From Lycocorax pyrrhopterus obiensis (taxonomy: Eukaryota > Chordata > Aves > Passeriformes > Paradisaeidae), in the NCBI GenBank assembly GCA_014706295.1, contig JACSVZ010000004.1:3476138-3540137 (forward strand): a stretch of DNA of 64,000 nt, given 5' to 3'. Below are positions 37,776 through 47,772 of the stretch, in pieces. The notes below the pieces were generated by a model that saw nothing but the letters and a program-made list of their open reading frames with translations, made no database searches and had not been told where the DNA came from. Positions within the stretch are counted from its first letter, which is position 1. Every line of letters begins with the position of its first letter. The position numbers and the translations under genes are program-made.

Positions 37776-38737
37776 GTGGTGAGCCATCAAAGGGGGCTAA
37801 TGTTTGTTTGTTTGGTATTTAGTCTGGAGGACCTTTGCTTTTAAAAAAGTTCTATTAGCATGGGTTGGTAATCTGATATTTTGTTCCTGACTTGGACTTC
37901 AGAGGGTAGGCTAATATCTGCGATACAACTGAGTTCTGAGTGTTGGCCCCTGTTGTATTCCAAAGCCTGAATGACCTTTTCAAAACTCCAAGAAACCTGT
38001 GTCATGCCCATGTGCAAGAATTAGTTTTCTAGCTACTTCACAAAGCTCATTCTAAATATAAATAAATAAATAACTACGTTCTACTGCTGATTAAAAGAAT
38101 GTAAATTGGAGTTTCCAGTGAAGTTCAAGCACCCTTTAAAATGGCATCACCCTTTTCCTTGAGCATGGCCTAAAACACTGGGTGGCAAATGTATTTAAGA
38201 CTCTGAGGAAAAGGGCTGTTAAGTCGACCTTGGTAACTTAACTGAAACAGTATACGTGTAAATCCATCGCAAATCCCTGGCCTTTTACAACTCATGTCCC
38301 AATGGAAATCAGATCACTGAACTGTTTACAAGAGACTACGAGTCATTTGGATAAAAAGCCATGACAGCGGACTCCATTTTATTTGAAATTTTAGTAACCC
38401 AAGCCTAAATAAATATTCTAAATGCAAAATAATAAGGATTAGGTAATTATTATGAGTTGATTGTACTTGGGATATTTTGTATTTGGTAAGGAAGAATAAT
38501 TTCACTGTAAAGGTCAATGCTCTGCCTTCTTACAATCAATTGTAATCTTCAGTTTAAAGATTACGCTCCTGTTACAAAAAAAAAAAGTGCATATATATCT
38601 TTTACCCTGAGCTTTCGATGTCCTGAATAGTAATTTTTAAAACCACTAGAAGTAGCACCATAAAAGTATTTTACAACAGTATTTAATGTATGAGCTAATC
38701 CCCAGCTAATGGTCAATTTTTGCCATTTTTTCTAAGT
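37776..38737. other. Noncoding DNA, no gene seen
   Basis: AT-rich unique sequence, with (AAAT)n-like TAAATAAATAAATAA at 38059-38074 and an A13 run near 38575-38587. No gene was recognised. Confidence 0.5.
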
Positions 38738-38760
38738 GGGGAGGAGAGGGGAGGGGGGGG
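38738..38760 (+). other. Potential G-quadruplex
   Basis: GGGG (38738-38741), GGGG (38748-38751) and eight G (38753-38760) with loops of 6 and 1 bases satisfy the usual four-run rule, because the last run can split into two. No promoter or CpG island is nearby. Confidence 0.5.
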
Positions 38761-41700
38761 AACCTGCTTCTGTTCAGCCCAATGCCCCATCAGTGCAGCA
38801 GCAAAAGGGAATGGCTTCAAGATGTAGTGCTCTGAGTAACCTTCTTGGTATCACAAATATGATATTTTCATCAGCACTTCTATCAATCTTCTCTACACAG
38901 TATTTTATGGGTATGTGTTTGGAAATAGTTGTATTTAAACTCATGTAAGTTTGGGTGGTGGGGATTTTCCTTCTTCCCCAAAGTCACCCTGAAATATTTA
39001 GTGCAAACAGATGTGGGTGTACTGTTAACTTGAAGAATTAACATTCCTTCTTGAGGAAATAATTATTTTACAATTAATACTTGCAGAAAGGAGGGAAGCC
39101 TGCCTCTATGCCTACTGTCATAAGAAGTTCTTGGACTGGTCTGAGTCAAATTGCTTTTGATGCTCCTTGTAGTTGAGGCTGCCTGGTCCCCACACTGTCC
39201 CCGTCCCACATGCCACCTACCAGCTGTCCCCATCAGCTCTTGCCTGAGTCCTTTCCATGGCAGAAGCCTCAAAGAAGGAAGTAAGTGAAACCCACACCCC
39301 ATACTTCTCTTTGAGGTGAAACTATGGCTCAGCATGGTCAGTTATGGGAATGGCTGCTGACATGCAGTGGGTTTGTGTCTCCACTGGTGGAAGTCTCTGG
39401 TGGGTAGTTGGGCTCTTGACGCGATGTCTTTGTTTTGCACCAGGCTGCATAACGGCATGATAACCTTGACCAGTTTGTCTGCCTGGAGGTTCGAGTTCAT
39501 TTCGCATCCCTTATGTAGGTTTTTGGTGTCTGCCCTGGGCACGTGGGATTTCTGAGATGTTTTGTCCTTGAGAAAGTAGAAATAATGCTTGTCCCCAGAG
39601 GGGCCCTGAGCCATAAATTGTTAATATTGGTAATGTCCTTAGAAATCCTTGCAGGGAGGAGGCTGTGCAACTGAGTTTGTGATTTGGAAAAGAGAAAATA
39701 AGGATCCTTATGAGATTGTACCTTTTGGGCAGGAGAAAAAGGGCATTTACTGCTCTCTGTGGTGGTGAAGTTACAGTGAGGACACCTGCACCCCACCAAT
39801 ACCTCCAATGAGCACCACAAAGAACACAAACCTGTAATATTTATATTCTATTTAAATGCTTTTATTTTGTTATATATTTTCCATGCAGTGAGGAAGCTCA
39901 AAACACAGTGGAGGTACAGGGAAATGTTTGTTTTTCTCGTGTAGAAAAGGACTGAAATGTCATGTTGGGGTTTTTGTAAGTGGTCATTGTTTAGTACATT
40001 GCACTTGATGGTCGGTAGCAAACTGAGGGAGTGGGGAAATCAGTGTCCCCTGGTGCTGTCTGATGAAGCCAATACCTGCTGTGATTTTCCAGAGGGAGAG
40101 CAGAGCACTCTGTCCCACCATAAGCTGAGAACATGTACATAGAAACACCGGGGGAAATGTGTCTACACAAATGCATAGCTTTGAATGGCTGAGCCAGCAG
40201 TATGCGAGCTGACATCAGTGGTGCAGACGGGTATGTGCAGGGCAGGAGAGGTCTGTTTGCTGATAAATACTGCTCCAAACACTGTTATTCTCCCATTGTT
40301 ACTCACTCCAGTCTGCAAAACCATGATTTTGGTGAAAATCCTTCAAGGTACATCCTATGCAGGACAGCTGCTGTTTCTCTCCTTGCTCAGGATTGTCTTC
40401 CACTGCTCAGCCAAATGTAGCCCAAACCTAAAGGCACTTGCTACTTACAGGAAAACCAGTATCTCCCAGGTAGGAGCAGAACGAGAATTATGTTGTGTTA
40501 TGTGTCAACTCCCCTTTTTGCATCCAATTTGCAGCCTGCAGATCCATGTGGTGAAAAAACCTCAGCTGTATTGATGGTTGAGGGCAAAAGCATCATAAAT
40601 GCCACCAAAAACATGTCAAAGTACTGTGTCGGGGAAATCACCCAGTTGCTGCTCCATGTGCTCTCCTTCCACTAACCTCCCAGACTGGACCACTATAGTT
40701 ATTAGAGCTCCAGTTATTTGGCAGGAGATGGCCCCTTGCTGCAAGCAGGGAAGCACGTGTCAATCCTAATTAGAACCCGATCCTGGGGACCAAACACTAG
40801 AATTGGATCTGATTAGCACAGTGAGGAGACTTGGGATCAAATCTGTGGCATTTTTGCAAGAGAAGATTTTGCTCCTCATGTTGACAGCCTCAAGACAAGC
40901 GCATTCACTACTCTGTCAGAGTGAGCTGTAAAATCTCAAATGGATTTTTTACTTCTTGTTTATTGGACACATCACTGCAGTAAAAGTTTCCTGGGAACAA
41001 TCTATAACTGTGTCCTCACCCAGTTTCTTGTCCCTGGCCTCACTGGGGACTAAATGCTGTTCTTTGAGGGAATGAAGGAAAGAACTGATGCCTGAAGGTA
41101 CGAGGTGCTGCATAGAAATAGCCCAAGAAATAGATGAGGTCAGCTTCTCGAATGGCTATGCTTTGCTATTGTTTGCTTTAGCACACAGGGCAGCAAATTC
41201 ACAGGGAATGTATAGAGCAAGACAGTCAGTGCTGAGGATCTGCCACCTTCCCTGTGCATGCACTGTGGAAGCGTTTCCCTGGGATTAGCTCTCATCTGGT
41301 TCCCATGGACTGAGTGCCTGGTGTAGTGCCTGGAATGCATTAAATGTATATCTTCCAGCTTTCGTTTCATCTGAATGGATCTCTGCTTTGCACACCATGA
41401 AAACAGCTCTAGGTTTGAATCAAAGTGCTATAGTCATACACATTCCTAATTCAAACTAAAATGAGAGGACAGATGCATCCTTCCACCCATCCAACACTGA
41501 GTGATTGGCATTAGGCAGATCCTTATTACCTGCAAGAACCTGCATATCTCCACCCATCCCCACCCCCCACCAGCTCAGGAATATTGTCTTTCCCTCAGCT
41601 GCAAAGGCAAAGAGTCCATAATTCCTCTTTTCCCACAATAATTTGCACAGAACCAGCCAGCAGTTACAATGTAGCCTTTTTTCCTAGCATCAGCTAAATA

Positions 41701-42299
41701 ATAGTGACACACTCCCTACTGTCATTGGGTTTTGCTAATTTTAGCACAGATGTAGTTCTTATTTCTTTGGGAGAGCCATAAAACCTTCTTCCAGCTTCAT
41801 GTTTTATTCCTCTTCGAAGCCCAAACAAATTAGCAAAGTTGAGAACTTTATTTTCAGAGTTCATTAAGCCCTTAACAGTAAATCCTTTTCTCACGTTCCA
41901 GATGTTGTGGTTTCCTTGACCTCAGTTTATATTTCCTTCTGATGTGAACAAGCCAACATCTTATTCCGGCCTTACCAATTTCTTTGGAGAACTGAGCAAA
42001 GGGGGATGCAAGTAGTCTCCTGAAAGGTTTTCAGAGAGAGAGAATGAAAAAACCTTGGTGCTGTGGTACCATCCTGAGCCCGATGCTTCGTCTGTAGCCA
42101 CTAGACATTGCTTCCACTGCTTAATGCCCTGACCTCTGCAGAGCTATTTTTACATATTGAATGCATTTTTACTGATATATTTTTCATTGCTTTCCTTTTC
42201 GCTTGAGTACTTCATGTTTTAGAGGTAGTGCTCACCTGCATTTGGGTACGTTGAAAGCATGGCCCTTGAATAAATTAAATGTTTTGTTTTGGCAACACA
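38761..42299. other. Noncoding DNA, no gene seen
   Basis: Unique DNA, GC-richer at 39100-39450 and 40150-40600. Overlapping open frames on both strands (110 codons at 39497-39829 minus, 129 codons at 40185-40574 plus) have no domains. No repeat family was recognised. Confidence 0.5.
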
Positions 42300-42490
42300 T
42301 CGAGATCTGCACAAATCCTTCTGTTCTGCTTTGATTCTGCAGAGCATTTTGGACATGCTGAAATTTAGCAGTTTGGGCAGTCCCCTGGATTTGAGCAATG
42401 TCAATTATGCATCACACGCATTAATTAAACACCCAAACATATCTATTCTCTTCCAGCCACTGGTGAATCCATTTAAATGTAGTTTGTGCA
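42300..42490. promoter_or_regulatory. Candidate conserved noncoding element
   Basis: Contains AATGTCAATTATGCATCAC (about 42398-42416) and GCATTAATTAAAC, combining HOX/POU-like cores. The surrounding DNA is unique and not repeat-derived. Identification is by texture only. Confidence 0.3.
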
Positions 42491-42853
42491 TTTTCATCCT
42501 CTTCAAATGTTGCATTTTTTGAAGACAAGCACCTGCAAGCCTTTTAGGAGGTGTTACTCCTGCTGTTACTGACATTTTAATAAATGCAGAAATAAATGCT
42601 CCCCACCAAATTGTCTAACGTCAACACTTACCTCATCGAAAGAAGTGAGTCAGTTTGAACAGTATTTATAACATGTGCCGTACCTATAGCTGCCTGACGC
42701 GAAGCGCATCCAGTTTTGTACCCATTTTTCCTGTTTTCTTTGAAACCATAGTAACTATCAGGCTGCGTTCATAAATATTACAATGAATATTTGTCTTTGT
42801 GCACTTGCATGGGGAAACATATGAAAAATGGATCAAAGACAGCAATTCATAAA

Positions 42854-42868
42854 GGGGGGGGGAGTGGG
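42854..42868 (+). other. G-run, possible G-quadruplex
   Basis: Nine consecutive G followed by AGTGGG. It is capable of a compact quadruplex if the nine-base run splits. Short and isolated. Confidence 0.4.
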
Positions 42869-43802
42869 AAAAAACCTTCCTCGTGGTGTATGAGTCTGCC
42901 TTCCATGCAAGCGTAGGTGCTCACGCTCTTGGCAACAAATATTTTATGGTGGGGAAAGACAAGTACAGTAACAGAGGGTGATGCCCTGAACCAAGAGAGC
43001 CACTGGTATTTGGTGATTTCTTGCTTAAGAGAGCACCTCAAGGCATCGCCAAATGTGACTGACAAGATGCTGCTTTGTTCTCTGCAGATAAGCATTTCTA
43101 GGAAGAGGGAACTTTGTTTGGCATTTCAGCCGGCTGCTGGGAGGTTGAGCATCTGTCAGCTGAAATAAGTGGGGGAAACATGGAGGGGATGAGGAGGAGA
43201 TGTTTAAATGTAGCTGAAGCTTTCAAAGAGCTCCATAAAGGACAGCAAGTGCTTATTTTTTGTTAAGAGGCTTTAGTGTCGTTTTTTGGCCTTGGATCTT
43301 TCTGTCTGTCCCAGAGAGCAATATTCTTCCTCTGGGAACTGTAAGAAAGCTGAAGATATTTACACATTGAAACTGCTGCGTTTGCAGGGGTAGTGAGTAG
43401 CACTTCAGTTTTTCTTTTCACAGAATTCTGTATCTGTATGGTTCTTACAGACAAAAGTCCCCCACCTTTATTTTTAAGGTATCCATTTATTTTACCAGTC
43501 CAATGTATTGGCCCGCTGGTATATTATCCATTTTTTGAAAGCAGCCTCATGTAAAGAACATATCCGGACAGGACAGTCATGGAGACAGGTTATGAACTTT
43601 GTTTCAGTTTGGTGAAATCAGGCAATTCTTCGGCTAGAGGGAAGTGAAGGACAGAAGAATTTTCAGAGGTGTGAGTTTTTTGTCCCATAGCTGGGATTTC
43701 CAGGTTTAAGAAGATACCAAAAATTTGGCCAGAAACATCTTCAAAGCAGGTCAGCTTTCTACTACTACCTGTTGATGGAGAAACCACAAAGGATTTTTCT
43801 CT
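42869..43802. other. Noncoding DNA, no gene seen
   Basis: No exon or repeat family was recognised. Short open frames on both strands only. Confidence 0.5.
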
Positions 43803-43889
43803 CTTTTGTTTGCTTGGTTTGTTTTGGCGTTTGGGGGATTTTTTGGGTTGGGTTTTTTGTGGGGGCATTCGGTGTTTTTTGGAGTTTTC
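43803..43889. repeat. G/T-rich low-complexity tract
   Basis: About 87 bases composed almost only of G and T on the plus strand, with several GGG runs and T5-T6 runs. Open frames across it on both strands (Phe/Gly/Val-rich plus, Pro/Lys/Gln-rich minus) are artefacts of the composition. Confidence 0.75.
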
Positions 43890-46800
43890 TTAAGGAGGCA
43901 AAGCACGTAGAAGTGGGGTCATGTCACCTTTTCTGTTCTCTATGTCTGAGAAAACCAAGCTTTGTGGATTTTCGCCAGGTTTAATACAGGGCTGCATCAC
44001 CTTCTCAGTTTCACCACTGGAAAGCCGGAATAATTTTGTTATTTCTTTACTTAACAGACATGAGTCTGGTCCCCTCTACACCACGTCAGGCAGAAACCTT
44101 GTGCTGCTGACACAGTCCCAGGGTAAAGTGTATGTAAGGTATATTATGCATCAGGGTCTCAAATCAGGAGCCGCAGACCCCAGCATCACAGTGATAAAAA
44201 GGTTGGGTTTGTTTTATTTGTCTTCTTGTTTCTGACTCTCTGGATTATGCTTTGAGGTTTCCATCCAAATCCAAAAATACTGAAATTTATTGAGAATGAG
44301 GCTGACTTGGCATTGGAGAGGACTTGCTCTCTGATGACTTGAAAGCAGCTGCTGAAGAGCTCTGAATAGTCCTATTCATTGAAAAGATGCTGTCGGGACA
44401 TCAGCAAGTCAAACTGTAGAGAACAAATAATGGTGTTAGGTCTGGAAAACACAGATCACTCTGTGGTGCATTTCCACTTACCCTTCTGCAGGCACAGACA
44501 CCTGTTTTGTGAGAAATATAGGTTTTCCCAAAAAAACCCGAGGTGCACCTGTGTGTTGGGGTGAGGTCATGGCTGGGGTGAGACAGCAGTGGGTTTCAGC
44601 TGAGACAAGGAGTGGCAAAGAAGTATGTGTGTGTTTTCAGGACCCACCCAGAAATGCTGAGGGGGCAAGGTTAAGAGTGGGATAGCAATTTAGGGTGGGA
44701 GGCAGGAGAACTGGTGTGAGAGCCTGAGGCCATTTCCCTCCTCCCAGGAATTTCTCAGGGTTGAAACCTGCAGCTGAAAAAACCCCAGCTTTGACTGGCA
44801 TTTTCAGGTTTCTCTTGCATTAGAAATTCTGCTGGATGATCAGTCATTTCAGATATTAGACACAAAAGTGTGGTAGAACTGGAGATAAAACTGACAATTG
44901 ATTTTTGGTGGCTCTTTTTTTCCCGATAAGTATGTTCCATATATGAAGGTTTTGTTACCAAATAATTTTGGGGGAGCTTTTTTTCCTGCTTGCAGAGAAA
45001 AGATTATGTGGTTGCCTTAGAATACGTTAGCTGTTATTTCTAATTTTTTCTAAAAAAATTTAATTATCACATTCCACTGAAAAAATTGCAAACAATCTGC
45101 ATTTCCATAGTCTTGAGAGCTAGTGCCTCTGACCCTCTGGTTCTGCTAATGACCAGTGGCCAGTGCTGATCCAGCCTGTTGGGATTCCAGACACCAAACC
45201 TGGACTTCTTGGTGGTTGGAAAAATGTACTTTAAGGGAAGAAAATTTAAGAGTTTAGTCACACATCCTGGAAAATAGACATACAGGGTCAGGACGTGGCT
45301 TCCTCCCTGCCGTGGACCAAAGCAGGTTTGGCCAAGGGGTTGGGTCTTAGGCTCTTGTCAGACCTGTGTCTCAGCTGGAGCTGGGCTTGGCCAAGAGCTG
45401 TTGGAAGAGCCAACCCTGCCATGGTGGCTGGAGGTGCCCACATGGGGTCTCTGAGTCACCCTGCTCTGCAGCTGAGCAGATGACCCAAAAAGAACAACTG
45501 GATTTTGTTGGCCACGAGCCATTCAAGGAGCAGCCATTCCCTTTGGCTCCTCTTGGCAGCAGGGTAAGGGATCCACAGAGTTAGGAGGTTTGGGTACTCT
45601 TGTGGTAGTGCTTTCCATGTCCTGGTTGGTCCACTGCTGCCTTCCCAGGAGCCTTCCACAAGCTGCAATTGCCATTGTGTTGTGTGGCATCATCTTTGAG
45701 AACATGCACAGGGGAGAGAATGCAAGCAAGGGCAACTGGAGGCACTTTTGGGCACGTTTAGTCTTGCAATTTCCAAGTTCAGGAAAGGAGGTGGGAAGAA
45801 ATGAAGGAAATTCAAAACCTTTGAATCTGGGCTGCCCAGCGCATTGACAAGGAGCGCAAGGCGTGTGTGGAAGCTGCTGTTGGGCGTCGGAGAAGCAGAG
45901 TGTCTTCAGGAAGAGTATATAGGATATATGAGTTTCCCATGCCTCCAGAGCTGCAAGGTTGGGAATGGACTCAGCCTTAGGTGGTTTAATGAGTGTGCAG
46001 AGTGAAGGGCAGGAAAGAATGGAAAGAGAGGAGGAATCATGCAAGAGAAGGGGCAGGTGGCTGTGTGGCAGAGAGGTTTTCCTCCTCTTGTCTCTTCCAT
46101 ATGATTCCCACTTGTCCCAAGAAAGCACATAAGGCACAGTTGAAAGGAAAGGTAGAGACCAAAGGACTATGTTTTAAAAGACTAATCTTGGCATCAGGAG
46201 GGGACACTAAAAATAAATAGGACTTTTTTTTGTGAATTAAAATATTTCTGACTAGCTGAAATGTTTTGCTAAGGAGGATCCCAGACTTTTCTTTCTTGTC
46301 AACATTTAGCTAGAAAACATGGATCTGCAAATAAATTCAGTTTTTCTTTTGATTTCTTCCTTTTTTTCCCTTCCCCCATTGTCTTCAGAGTCAGCTGCAG
46401 TGCTTGCATATAGCTTCACTGACCCCCTTGGAGCCTAAAGAGTTCCCCACCCACTCACCCCAGGCAATAAAGCCTTTCTTTAGGTGTGGAGCTTATGACT
46501 CTCAGCTCACACCACTAGATCAATAGCATCTGGAGCTCTGGAACATTTTAAAGAGTTATCCAAATGTTCATCACTAAAGAAAACTCAGCAAAGTTGCTCT
46601 TGGGTCCTTCTGTTCAAAGGGGGAAGGCATTATCAGGGTATAAGGGGTAGTTTTGCCTGTCAGCTGGGGAGATACAATAGCCTTTCTGTGAAGGCAGCGT
46701 CCACTTCATGGTGCTCGTATCATCCAGTGACATGCCTGAGAACAAGTTTTGTAGCCGCAACTGGAGGAAGCAGGCAATGTTCATGGAGTGTCAGATAATC

Positions 46801-47035
46801 TGCTGTGACATATGATCCAAAAACATAAGGCTGACGAATATTCCTGGCACTGTGTGCCGGTGCTGAGAGCAGATTATGAGTTTTTAAATGTTTGATGTTC
46901 TTTCAACAGTTAAAAGCCATTTTGGGCAACAGATAGCTCTGAAGATACTTTAAATAATAATTTTTTTTACCACTGGGGCTTATCAGTGCTTCATTTTAAG
47001 AAGCAGCATCACAGAAGGCAGAGGGCTCTCTAAGG
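43890..47035. other. Noncoding DNA, no gene seen
   Basis: Contains the longest open frame in the window, 204 codons at 45523-46137 on the minus strand. Its product would be Pro/Ser/Leu/Cys-rich with no domain, no signal peptide and no repetition. It overlaps other frames on both strands, so it is judged a chance frame in GC-richer DNA. No repeat family was recognised. Confidence 0.5.
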
Positions 47036-47148
47036 ACCTAGTTCTGATCTCACTTACCCCTATTTATATCCGGAGTAACTCGGCTGAAACAAATGGAATT
47101 TACTCCCGCATTAAGCAAGTGTAACCGAGGGCAGAATATAACAGGCCC
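47036..47148 (+). mobile_element. Ancient fold-back (MITE-like) amniote repeat
   Basis: The segment is an imperfect palindrome. The outer arm TTCTGATCTCACTTAC (47042-47057) pairs with 47121-47136 at 12 of 16 positions. The inner arm GGAGTAA (47072-47078) pairs with TTACTCC (47100-47106) perfectly. The blocks CTGATCTCACTTAC, ATCCGGAGTAACTC, AATGGAATTTACTCC and GTGTAACCGAGGGCAGAAT follow, in order, an old repeat I recall as abundant in turtle and crocodile DNA ('CTGATCTCAGTTACACC..GGAGTAACTCC..CAATGGAGTTACTCC..GTGTAA..GAGATCAGAAT'). The structure fits the Chompy class of reptilian MITEs, but the exact family name is uncertain. Length (about 113 bases) suggests a near-complete copy. Confidence 0.6.
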
Positions 47149-47317
47149 CTCTGTTCGGTGTTTTCCATACCTCTCTCTTGCAAAATATTTTTGCAGGTTA
47201 GGATGTTTCTGCGGCTAAGGGAAGCCAGAGCATTTGGGTTTTAGAGTATGGATGGGCACAACTTCCATGCAAGACCTGGCAGCTGGGTCAAGGAAGAGCA
47301 GATACCCAGCAAAAAGC

Positions 47318-47412
47318 CATTGGAGCCTGTGGGCTCCAATGTGGGAATACCCTCTGCTTAAGTAAGCAGTCCGACCAAAATCCATGGGGACTTAAGGATT
47401 GTGCTTAAAACA
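47318..47412 (+). repeat. Ancient inverted-repeat relic
   Basis: Two perfect stems lie in under 100 bases. CATTGGAGCC and GGCTCCAATG (10 bases each) flank a TGTG loop (47318-47341). CTTAAGT (47357-47363) pairs with ACTTAAG (47390-47396). The order of GCTTAAGTAAGCAGTC, CAAAATCCATGGGGACTTAAG and GTGCTTAAAA resembles a reptile-wide repeat I recall with 'CAATGGGACTTAAGCA..TGCTTAAAGTTAAGCA'. Divergence prevents naming the family. Confidence 0.5.
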
Positions 47413-47416
47413 GTTT

Positions 47417-47772
47417 ATAGAACCAAGATGTGTATGCATGAATTTAAAAAAAAAACCCCTGTTATTATTTTTATAATATGTATAGGTATATAAGTGAAAC
47501 CAACATGCACCATGGTAGGAAACACTGATTCTAACAACCCATAAACATCCAGCCCTCGTATTTACCATCTTTCCATACCTGGGTATGTTTTTAGAACTAG
47601 AATCTGTATGGATGAATTAAAAAAACAACCCTCTCAGTTATTACTGTTGTTGTTATTGTTGTTATTATACAAGTGAAACCCATATACACAGTGGTAGGAA
47701 ATACTGATTCTAATGACCCTTAGCCAGACAGAGCTGGTTTTGTACTTATTCTTTCCAGTCCTGTGTATGTAT
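47417..47772 (+). repeat. ~180-bp tandem duplication
   Basis: Two diverged copies, about 47417-47590 and 47591-47772, share a TAGAACNA start, GTATG-ATGAATT followed by an A run, AAGTGAAACC (47492 and 47671), GGTAGGAAA-ACTGATTCTAA-ACCC (47514-47540 and 47693-47719, 24 of 27 identical) and a closing CC-GTATGT. The offset is 174 at the left end and 179 further right, the difference lying in the A-rich and (GTT)n part. Copy two contains a GTT-rich microsatellite at 47644-47668 that copy one lacks. The unit shows no family resemblance. Confidence 0.85.

Noticed and set aside
45523..46137. 204-codon open frame on the minus strand, the longest in the window
   Set aside because: Composition is Pro/Ser/Leu/Cys-rich without domains, signal peptide or repeats. 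It overlaps open frames in other phases and has no splice or promoter context. A chance frame in GC-richer DNA is the simplest reading.
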